Of a DNA stretch of 41,687 bases, positions 7,643 to 14,520 are shown piece by piece. Every line of letters starts with the position of its first letter. The first letter of the stretch is position 1. The stretch comes from Sandaracinaceae bacterium (GTDB taxonomy: Bacteria; Myxococcota_A; Polyangia; Polyangiales; Sandaracinaceae): positions 1 to 41,687 of the forward strand of contig JAIBCE010000027.1 of assembly GCA_019694315.1 (NCBI GenBank), in the 5' to 3' direction. Below the pieces are notes generated by a model that was not told where the DNA came from, did no database searches, and saw only the letters and a list, made by a program, of their open reading frames with translations. The translations under genes and the position numbers were made by a program.

Positions 7643-9154
7643 TCAGCTCCCGATCGCGTCCCGCACGAAGGCCTCGAAGTCCTGCGTGAGGCGCGCGCGA
7701 GAGGGCGCGTGCAGGTACATCATGTGGCCCGCGGGGTAGAGGTGCTCACGCACGTTCTTCTTCACGTGCGCCTCGTGCCCGAGGTGTCGCGCGGCGTGCT
7801 CGTTCGCGAAGAACGGTGTCGCGAGGTCGTAGAGGCCGTTGGCGAACATCACGCGGAGGTGCGGGTTGTCGAGCATCGCGCGTCGGAGCTCCCCCACCAC
7901 GTTGAGGAAGCCCCCGGTGCGTCCCTTCGGGATCTCCCACTTCCACGCCTCGTTGACCTTCATGCTGAGGATCTCGTAGTCGCGGTCGTCCTCGACCTGG
8001 AGCACGCGGCGGAGGTAGTCGCTCATCAGCGCCCGGTACGGACCGAGCGGCGCGCTGTAGCTGGGATCGGCCTGCATCTCGCCCGAGCCCGCGTCCACGT
8101 CGTGGCCGAGGAAGCGCGCGTCGAGGCGGCCCACGACCTGGCCGCGCGTGCGCAAGAGCTCCTTCGTGACGCGCGCGATGTCGAGGCGCAGGCCCTGCTG
8201 CACGATCCACGTCTTGGACAGACCCGTGATCGCCGCGAGGCGCTCGGCGAGGCTGTCGGTCGACTCGGGCGAGAGCGCGCTGCCGGCGAAGAGCGCCGGA
8301 CCGTACTCGCTCACCGCCATGCGGCGCGCGTCGTCGATCGCTCGATCCAGATCCGTCGGCGCGGTCGCGCCGTGGTACGCGGCGACGGCGACGTAGCTCG
8401 GCAGGTAGATCACGTGCGGGAAGTCGTTGCCCCACTGGAACTCGAGCGCCGTGAAGTCGAGCGCGGCCGAGATCAGGCCGACGCCGTTGAGCATCGTGCC
8501 CTTGTCCTGGAGCTGGGCCGCGAGCGCCGCGACGCGCGTGCCACCGTAGCTCTCGCCGACGAGGAATTTGGGCGAATTCCAGCGTTGGTGGCGCGTGATC
8601 CACACGCGCACGAGCTCGGCCATCGACTCGACGTCGGACTTCACCGAGGTGTAGTCGTCGACCTTCGCGTCCCCCACGGCGCGCGAGTAGCCCGTGCCCA
8701 CGGGATCGACGAAGACGAGATCGGTCGAGGCGAGCACGGTCGCGTCGTTCACCTCGAGGCGGTAGGGCGCGGGCGGCGGGTGCATCGGATCGGTGAAGCC
8801 CGCGCGGTACGGGCCCATCCAGCCGAGGTGCAGCCACACCGACGACGAGCCGGGGCCGCCGTTGAAGGCGAACGTGATCGGGCGCCTCGATGGCTCGGGC
8901 GGATCGATCAGCTCGTAGGCCGTCGTGGACACGGCCGCGCGCGGCTCGTCGTCCTCGCCTTTGAGGTGCGTGATCGCGGCCGTCGCACGGTAGCGGAGGG
9001 TCCGGCCCCCGAGCTGGATCGTGTGCTCGCTCGTGATCGCGCGCTCGGGCGGAGGCGCCTTCTTGGGCTTGTCGGCGGCCCCCGACGCCGCCCTGTCCGA
9101 CGCCTTGTCCGACTTGGTCTCGCTGCCCTTGCTCGTGCGCTCGTCGTCGCTCAC
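7643..9154 (-). CDS. S10 family serine carboxypeptidase-like protein
   Basis: A 503-residue product. The GTG start (complement 9152-9154) overlaps the TGA of pruA in a GTGA quartet, with GGAGAG upstream on the same strand. The chain carries the S10 hallmarks: NGGPGSSS (oxyanion region), the nucleophile motif VGESYGG, the acidic residue in NGLYDLATPF and the histidine in YPAGHMMY. No signal peptide is evident: the first 45 residues are Lys/Ser/Asp-rich and hydrophilic, so the protein may be cytoplasmic or exported by another route. S10 enzymes remove C-terminal residues from peptides at acidic pH. Overlap with pruA, which oxidises the proline catabolite glutamate semialdehyde, suggests peptide-to-amino-acid catabolism; that link is inference. 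Confidence 0.9.
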   Translation of the reverse strand: MSDDERTSKGSETKSDKASDRAASGAADKPKKAPPPERAITSEHTIQLGGRTLRYRATAAITHLKGEDDEPRAAVSTTAYELIDPPEPSRRPITFAFNGGPGSSSVWLHLGWMGPYRAGFTDPMHPPPAPYRLEVNDATVLASTDLVFVDPVGTGYSRAVGDAKVDDYTSVKSDVESMAELVRVWITRHQRWNSPKFLVGESYGGTRVAALAAQLQDKGTMLNGVGLISAALDFTALEFQWGNDFPHVIYLPSYVAVAAYHGATAPTDLDRAIDDARRMAVSEYGPALFAGSALSPESTDSLAERLAAITGLSKTWIVQQGLRLDIARVTKELLRTRGQVVGRLDARFLGHDVDAGSGEMQADPSYSAPLGPYRALMSDYLRRVLQVEDDRDYEILSMKVNEAWKWEIPKGRTGGFLNVVGELRRAMLDNPHLRVMFANGLYDLATPFFANEHAARHLGHEAHVKKNVREHLYPAGHMMYLHAPSRARLTQDFEAFVRDAIGS

Positions 9155-10767
9155 TTGCTCTCTCCGAGATACGGGTAACGGAAGTCGGTCGGAGGCGCGA
9201 AGGTCTCCTTGATCGAGCGCGGGCTGAGCCAGCGCGAGAGGTTGTAGAAGGCGCCGGCCTTGTCGTTGGTGCCGCTCGCGCGCCCACCGCCGAAGGGCTG
9301 CTGGCCGACGACCGCGCCGGTGGGCTTGTCGTTCACGTAGAAGTTGCCGGCGGCGTGGCGCAGCACGCGCATGGCCTCTTCCACCGCGCGCCGATCTCGC
9401 GAGAACACCGCGCCGGTGAGGGCATACGGCGAGGTCTCGTCGACGAGCGTGAGGGTCTCGGGCCAGCGCGCGTCGTCGTAGACGTACGTCGTGACGACGG
9501 GCCCGAAGATCTCCTCCTGCATGAGGCGGTGCTTGGGATCGTCGACCTGCACGAGCGTGGGCGACACGAACCAGCCCTCGCGGTCGTCGGCCGTGCCGCC
9601 CACGAGCACGTGCGCGCTGTCCTTCGCGAGGCCCTGATAGCCCACGATCCTGCTGTAGGCGCGCTGATCGATCACGGCGCCGACGAACGTCGAGAAGTCC
9701 GCGACGTCGCCCATCTTCATCGCCTTGGTGTCGGCGATCGCGCGATCGCGCACTTCGGGCCAGAGCGAGCGCGGCACGTAGACGCGCGAGGCGGCGGAGC
9801 ACTTCTGGCCTTGGTACTCGAAGCCGCCGCGCACGATCGCGGTGGCGAGCGAGGCGGGATCGGCGCTCGGGTGCGCGACGATGAAGTCCTTGCCGCCCGT
9901 CTCGCCCACGAGGCGCGGGAAGGCGCGGTAGTGATCGAGGCGCTCGGCCACACCGCGCCAGAGCGCGCGGAAGGTCCCGGTCGATCCCGTGAAGTGGATC
10001 CCTGCGAGGTGCGGGCTCGCGAGCGCGACCTTGCCTTGCGTCGGGCCGTCGCCCGGCACCAGCTGGATCACGCCGTCGGGCAGGCCCGCTTCGCGCAGCA
10101 CCTCGAGCACGTGCCAGCAGCCGAAGAGGCTCGTGGTGGACGGCTTCCAGAGCACGACGTTGCCGCAGAGGACGGGCGCCGTCGGCAGGTTCACCGCGAT
10201 GGAGAGGAAGTTGAACGGGCAGATCGCGAGCACGAAGCCCTCGAGCGGCCGCAGATCGGCGCGGTTCCACGAGCCTGCGGGCGAGACGGGCTGCTCGTCG
10301 TGGAGCTTGCGGAGGAAGTGGACGTTCCAGCGGAAGAAGTCGACGAGCTCACACACCGCATCGATCTCCGACTGGTGTGGGGTCTTGCTCTGCCCGAGCA
10401 TGCACGCGGCGTTCACGCGCGCGCGGTGCGGGCCCGCGAGCAGCTCGGCCGCGCGGAGGAAGATCGCGGCACGTGTCTCGAAGGGTGTTCGCGCCCACTC
10501 GTGCGAGACGCGCATCGCGCCCGCGATCGCCGCCTGCATCTCGGCCTCGCCGGCCTCGTGGGCCTCGGCGAGCAAGTGCCGGTGGCGGTGCGGCATCGTC
10601 ACGCGGAGCGTCTTGCCCGTGTGCACGGCCTGTCCGTCGATCACGACCGGCACCTCGATCGGCGAGGCGGCCAGATCGCGCAGCGCGACCTCGAGGCGCG
10701 CGCGCGCGGCGGTGCCTGGTGCATGGGAGTCGACGGGCTCGTTGATCGGCGTGGGGATCGGGATCAT
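9151..10767 (-). CDS. pruA: L-glutamate gamma-semialdehyde dehydrogenase (1-pyrroline-5-carboxylate dehydrogenase)
   Basis: A 538-residue NAD-dependent aldehyde dehydrogenase that would oxidise glutamate semialdehyde to glutamate, the second step of proline degradation. The start ATG (complement 10765-10767) is preceded by GGAGGGG about ten bases upstream. Visible motifs: the ICPFNFLSI block, the FTGSTGTFRALW cofactor-binding loop, LVGETGGKDF with the general-base glutamate, YQGQKCSAASR with the nucleophilic cysteine, and EEIFGPVV. The C-terminal GAVVGQQPFGGGRASGTNDKAG block is characteristic of the PruA branch. No proline dehydrogenase is in the window, so the enzyme is the stand-alone type. 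It is divergent from the isoprenoid gene at 10837 (69-bp gap). Confidence 0.95.
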   Translation of the reverse strand: MIPIPTPINEPVDSHAPGTAARARLEVALRDLAASPIEVPVVIDGQAVHTGKTLRVTMPHRHRHLLAEAHEAGEAEMQAAIAGAMRVSHEWARTPFETRAAIFLRAAELLAGPHRARVNAACMLGQSKTPHQSEIDAVCELVDFFRWNVHFLRKLHDEQPVSPAGSWNRADLRPLEGFVLAICPFNFLSIAVNLPTAPVLCGNVVLWKPSTTSLFGCWHVLEVLREAGLPDGVIQLVPGDGPTQGKVALASPHLAGIHFTGSTGTFRALWRGVAERLDHYRAFPRLVGETGGKDFIVAHPSADPASLATAIVRGGFEYQGQKCSAASRVYVPRSLWPEVRDRAIADTKAMKMGDVADFSTFVGAVIDQRAYSRIVGYQGLAKDSAHVLVGGTADDREGWFVSPTLVQVDDPKHRLMQEEIFGPVVTTYVYDDARWPETLTLVDETSPYALTGAVFSRDRRAVEEAMRVLRHAAGNFYVNDKPTGAVVGQQPFGGGRASGTNDKAGAFYNLSRWLSPRSIKETFAPPTDFRYPYLGESK

Positions 10768-10836
10768 GGCGAGCGACGGTACCCCTCCGCGGAGATCGAT
10801 CAAAGCCCAGCACCGCGCGTGCTATGGGAGCGGCGC

Positions 10837-11952
10837 ATGTCGCACGAGCCCCAGAACGCGAGCGAGATCGTTTCCACTCGCAAGGATCAGCACCTCGACG
10901 TGGTGGCGCAGAAGGACGTCGCGTTCAGCGGGATGGCGCTCGGCTTCTCGCGCTTCACGCTCGAGTACGACGCGCTGCCCGAGATCGATCTCGACGAGGT
11001 CGATCTGCGCACCACGGTGCTCGGCAAGACGCTCGCCGCGCCGCTCGTGATCGGCGCGATGACGGGCGGCTCGCCCCGCGCGGGTCGCGTGAACGAGCGG
11101 CTCGCGCGCGTCGCCGCGCGTGTCGGCGTGGGCCTCGCGCTCGGGAGCCAGCGCGCGATGATCGTCGATCCTTCGCTGGGATCGACGTTCGACGTGCGTG
11201 CGCACGCGCCGGTCGTGCCGCTGGTGTTCGGCAACCTGGGCGCGGTGCAGCTCAACTACGGCGTGGAGGTGGGCGCCGTGCGAGAGGCGCTCGCGCGCGT
11301 CTCGGCCGACGCCCTCAACGTGCACCTCAACCCTCTCCAGGAGGCCGTGCAGCCCGAGGGCGACACGCGCTTCTCGGGCCTCGCGCCCAAGATCGACGGG
11401 CTCGCGCGAGCGCTCTCGGTGCCCGTGGTCGTGAAGGAGTGCGGCGCGGGTCTGTCGCGGCGAGCCCTCGCCAAGCTCGCGCCGCTCGCGATCGCGGGTG
11501 TCGAGGTGGCGGGTGTGGGCGGCACCTCGTGGTCGAAGGTGGAGAGCCACCGCGCCCCGAGCGGCAGCGCGCAGCAGGAGATCGGCATGCGCCTCGGCGG
11601 CCACGGCGTGCCCACGGCCGATGGCGTCGTGATCGCGCGCGACGCGTTCCGCGATCGCTTCGTGCTCGCCTCGGGCGGCGTGCGCACGGGCATGGACGTG
11701 GCGGTCGCGCTCGCGCTGGGCGCCGACGCGGTCGCTCTGGCAGCGCCGCTCCTGCTCGCGGCGGAGCAGAGCGAAGAGGCCGCGGAGCGCCTGCTCCGCA
11801 CGCTGATCGACGAGCTCCGCGTCATCCTCTTCACGTGCGGGCTCCGCACGCTGGGCGAGCTGTCGCGAGCCACCGTCATCGCCATGAGCGACGACGCCCT
11901 CCTCGACGCGCGAGCGCCTCACCTCGAGGGCCGCATCCGCCGCGGATTCTGA
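10837..11952 (+). CDS. fni: Type 2 isopentenyl-diphosphate delta-isomerase (FMN-dependent)
   Basis: A 371-residue flavoenzyme interconverting isopentenyl and dimethylallyl diphosphate in isoprenoid synthesis. Motifs: RKDQHLDVV near the N-terminus, LVIGAMTGG, GLALGSQRAM, LNVHLNPLQE with QPEGDT, VVVKECG, and the phosphate-binding GVGGTSWSKVE followed by ASGGVRTGMDVAVALALGAD. The length is typical. ATG 10837 has GGGAG about seven bases upstream. No other mevalonate or MEP pathway genes are in the window. Bases 11953-11966 form a weak GC hairpin after the stop. Confidence 0.95.
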   Translation: MSHEPQNASEIVSTRKDQHLDVVAQKDVAFSGMALGFSRFTLEYDALPEIDLDEVDLRTTVLGKTLAAPLVIGAMTGGSPRAGRVNERLARVAARVGVGLALGSQRAMIVDPSLGSTFDVRAHAPVVPLVFGNLGAVQLNYGVEVGAVREALARVSADALNVHLNPLQEAVQPEGDTRFSGLAPKIDGLARALSVPVVVKECGAGLSRRALAKLAPLAIAGVEVAGVGGTSWSKVESHRAPSGSAQQEIGMRLGGHGVPTADGVVIARDAFRDRFVLASGGVRTGMDVAVALALGADAVALAAPLLLAAEQSEEAAERLLRTLIDELRVILFTCGLRTLGELSRATVIAMSDDALLDARAPHLEGRIRRGF

Positions 11953-12051
11953 GCGGCGGAGGCCGCACCGGGCTCCTCGGGCTCTGCGTCCCGATCGCGC
12001 GCGTTGGACGTTGACGCCCGTGCGTGTGGGGACGGATCATCGCGCTCGTCC

Positions 12052-14520
12052 ATGTCGTCGCGCTCGGATCCGGCGGCCATCCTCGGCACCGTCCTCGTCG
12101 GTCGCTATCGCCTCGATGCCCTCGTCGGCGCGGGCGCGATCGCGGAGGTCTTCCGCGCGACCGACCTGCTCGAGGGGCGCACGGTCGCGGTGAAGATCCT
12201 CCGCGGACAGACCGCGAACAACCGCGAGGCCGTCGCGCGCCTCAAGCGCGAGGGCGAGGTGCTCAGCGCCCTGCGCCACAAGGCGATCGTGGCGGTCGAG
12301 GCGGCCCACGAGATCGAGGGCGGCGTCTTCCTCGTCATGGAGCTGCTCGAGGGCGAGACCCTCGGCGCGCGCATGAAGCGCGGTCGCATGCAGCCCGTCG
12401 AGCTCGCGCCGATCGTCGCGGGCGTGGTCGCAGGCTTGGCCGCTGCGCACGCGCAGGCCGTGGTCCACCGCGATCTCAAGCCCGACAACATCTTCCTCGT
12501 GCCCGACGTGGCGAGCGGGCGCGAGGGAGCGCTCCGCGTGAAGCTCCTCGACTTCGGCATCTCCAAGGTCTGGTACGGCGAGAAGCTCACCCAGACGGGC
12601 CAGATCCTCGGCACGCCGCGCTACATGTCGCCCGAGCAGCTGGGGGCCGAGGTCGACGTCGATCCCCGCATCGACGTCTATGCGCTCGGCGTGATCCTCT
12701 ACGAGGCGCTCGCGGGCACGCCGCCCTTCCTCGCGGCGACGCCGACCGATCTCATCGTGGCGATCCTCCACGGCAAGGTCGCGGCGCTGCGCAGCGTGAG
12801 GCCCGACCTGAGCCCGGCGATCGAGGCCGTGGTGATGCGCGCGATGGCGCGGCACCGCGACGCGCGCTTCCACACGGCGCGGGAGCTCGCCGACGCGTTC
12901 CTCGACGCGGCGGGGATCGACGAGTCGTTCCGGCTCGCGCCGCGCAAGGGCCTCGAGACACGCGCGCTCGGCTCGGTGCGGGTCGACGACGAGCGCAGCG
13001 GTGTGCTCCACGCGCAGCTGCCGCCGCCCGAGGAGGTCACTGCGTCGGCGACCAAGCCCGGGACGTTCACCGAGCTGCCCGCCTTCACCGCCCCCGCCGC
13101 GCCGGCCACCGCGCTCATGGCGATGGAATTCGACGCGAACGGCCTCCCGGTCGCGCCGGGCAGCCGTCCTGCTCGCCCGGGCACCGCACTCCTCGGAGGC
13201 GACGAGCTCCCCGCCTTCGCGGCCACCGCGCTGGCCGCGCCCGGGACGGCCCCGAGCGCGGCTCCCGTGGGACTGGCCGCTACGGGACTGGCTCCTACGG
13301 GACTGGCTCCTACGGGACTGGCCGCTACGGGACTGGCTCCTACGGGACTGGCTCCTACGGGACTGGCTCCTACGGGACTGGCCGCTACGGGACTGGCTCC
13401 TACGGGACTGGCTCCTCCGGGACTGGCTCCTCCGGGACTGGCCCCGTCCAGCGCCGTGACGCCGCCGTCGGCTGGGATGTCTCCGGTCGCCGATGCCGCG
13501 ATCTCGGGACGCGTCTCGGCGGCCCCCGGCGCCGAGATCTCCCAGAGGCCGATTCCCCGGACGTCGATCTCCCAGCTCCCACCGCAGGCCTTCGGGGTCA
13601 CGCCCGCCGAGCCGCCGCCCGCGCCTGCAGCGCCGATGGGACGCGTCTCCCACGCGCCTCAGCCCCAGCCGGTCCCGATGGCCACCACCACCTCGCTCGC
13701 GCCTCCGAGCGCGGCGTCACGGTTCTGGTGGGTGGGTGTGTTGGTCGTGGGCCTCCTGGCAGGCGGCCTCACGGCGGGCGCCGTGATCGCCCTCCTGCGA
13801 TGGTGGCAGCCAGGCGAGGGGGCCGCGCCGCCGCCGCCGCCCCTCACGACGGCGAGCCCCGACGCGTCGACGAGCCCCGACGCCGCGGTCGAAGCACCGG
13901 ATGCGGCCGTGCTTGCGCCCGAGGATCACCACGGACGCGACCAGAGGACCGGCAGTCACGTCGCGAACGGCGACAGCCACGGCGGCGGCACTGAGGGTGC
14001 CAGTGACGACCAAGGGGGCAGTGGCGGCCAAGGGGGCAGTGGGGGCCAAGGGGGCAGTGGGGGCCAAGGTGCCAGTGGTGGCCAAGTCGTCAGTGATGGC
14101 CAGGGCGGCCAGGGTGGCAATGGCGGCCACGGTGGCAGTGGCGCTCAGGGTGGCAGTGGCGGTCAGGGTGGCAGTGGCGGCCAGGGTGGTAGTCAGGGTG
14201 GCAGTGGCGGCCAGGGTGGCAGTGGCGGCCAGGGTGGCAGCGGCGGCCAGGGCGGCGGGGAGGTCACCGATCCCCTGACGCTGGCGACGCGCGCGCTCCG
14301 CGCCGGCGACCCGACGGGCTGCGTGGACATCCTCGACGACCTGATCGCGCAGGGCGCGACACCCGTGGCGCTGCGTCGTCGTGCCGACTGTCTCCTGCGG
14401 CTCGGTGAGCGCACGGAGGCGATCCGCGACTATCAGCGCTTCTGCCGGCTCGCGCCCGATCATCCCGCGATCGGCGAGGTGCGCGAGGTGCTCGAGGGAC
14501 TGGGTCAGACGTGTCCGTGA
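12052..14520 (+). CDS. Serine/threonine protein kinase with two low-complexity repeat regions and a C-terminal TPR-like tail
   Basis: An 822-residue membrane kinase. ATG 12052 gives MSSRSDPAAILG just before the kinase domain; an upstream TTG at 12004 is less likely. The kinase domain (about residues 18-290) has VGAGAIAEVF as glycine loop, Lys48 in VAVKIL, HRDLKPDN, DFG and GTPRYMSPEQL. A Pro/Ala-rich linker follows, containing twelve GLA(A/P)(T/P) pentapeptides. One membrane segment comes next (WWVGVLVVGLLAGGLTAGAVIALL), then an Asp/Pro region, a long GGSGGQ repeat tract, and finally about 80 residues resembling a TPR pair (ALRAGDPTGCVDILDDL...AIRDYQRFCRLAPDHP). The gene overlaps the next kinase gene, so the two are probably co-expressed. 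Confidence 0.92.
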   Translation: MSSRSDPAAILGTVLVGRYRLDALVGAGAIAEVFRATDLLEGRTVAVKILRGQTANNREAVARLKREGEVLSALRHKAIVAVEAAHEIEGGVFLVMELLEGETLGARMKRGRMQPVELAPIVAGVVAGLAAAHAQAVVHRDLKPDNIFLVPDVASGREGALRVKLLDFGISKVWYGEKLTQTGQILGTPRYMSPEQLGAEVDVDPRIDVYALGVILYEALAGTPPFLAATPTDLIVAILHGKVAALRSVRPDLSPAIEAVVMRAMARHRDARFHTARELADAFLDAAGIDESFRLAPRKGLETRALGSVRVDDERSGVLHAQLPPPEEVTASATKPGTFTELPAFTAPAAPATALMAMEFDANGLPVAPGSRPARPGTALLGGDELPAFAATALAAPGTAPSAAPVGLAATGLAPTGLAPTGLAATGLAPTGLAPTGLAPTGLAATGLAPTGLAPPGLAPPGLAPSSAVTPPSAGMSPVADAAISGRVSAAPGAEISQRPIPRTSISQLPPQAFGVTPAEPPPAPAAPMGRVSHAPQPQPVPMATTTSLAPPSAASRFWWVGVLVVGLLAGGLTAGAVIALLRWWQPGEGAAPPPPPLTTASPDASTSPDAAVEAPDAAVLAPEDHHGRDQRTGSHVANGDSHGGGTEGASDDQGGSGGQGGSGGQGGSGGQGASGGQVVSDGQGGQGGNGGHGGSGAQGGSGGQGGSGGQGGSQGGSGGQGGSGGQGGSGGQGGGEVTDPLTLATRALRAGDPTGCVDILDDLIAQGATPVALRRRADCLLRLGERTEAIRDYQRFCRLAPDHPAIGEVREVLEGLGQTCP
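13269..13448 (+). repeat. 15-bp tandem repeat (GLAxx pentapeptides)
   Basis: Eleven full copies plus a partial twelfth copy of a 15-bp unit of the form GGGACTGGCYSCTMC run head to tail inside the kinase gene, encoding Gly-Leu-Ala-(Ala/Pro)-(Thr/Pro). The fifteen-base period keeps the frame, so copy-number changes would only lengthen or shorten the linker before the membrane segment. Confidence 0.95.
14005..14263 (+). repeat. Gly-Gly-Ser/Gly-Gly-Gln repeat tract
   Basis: A degenerate tandem array with an 18-bp unit (GGC CAR GGK GGC AGT GGC) encodes about 80 residues of GGQGGS repeats with a few variants (VVSDGQ, NGGHGG). It lies outside the membrane segment, between an Asp/Pro-rich stretch and the TPR-like tail, and probably forms a flexible spacer. 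Confidence 0.9.

Noticed and set aside
11953..11966. GCGGC-GGAG-GCCGC hairpin after the isomerase gene
   Set aside because: A 5-bp stem without a T-run is expected by chance at this G+C content.
13264..14263. Repeat arrays considered as a CRISPR
   Set aside because: Units are contiguous with no unique spacers, are in frame and encode low-complexity peptide; no cas genes are nearby.
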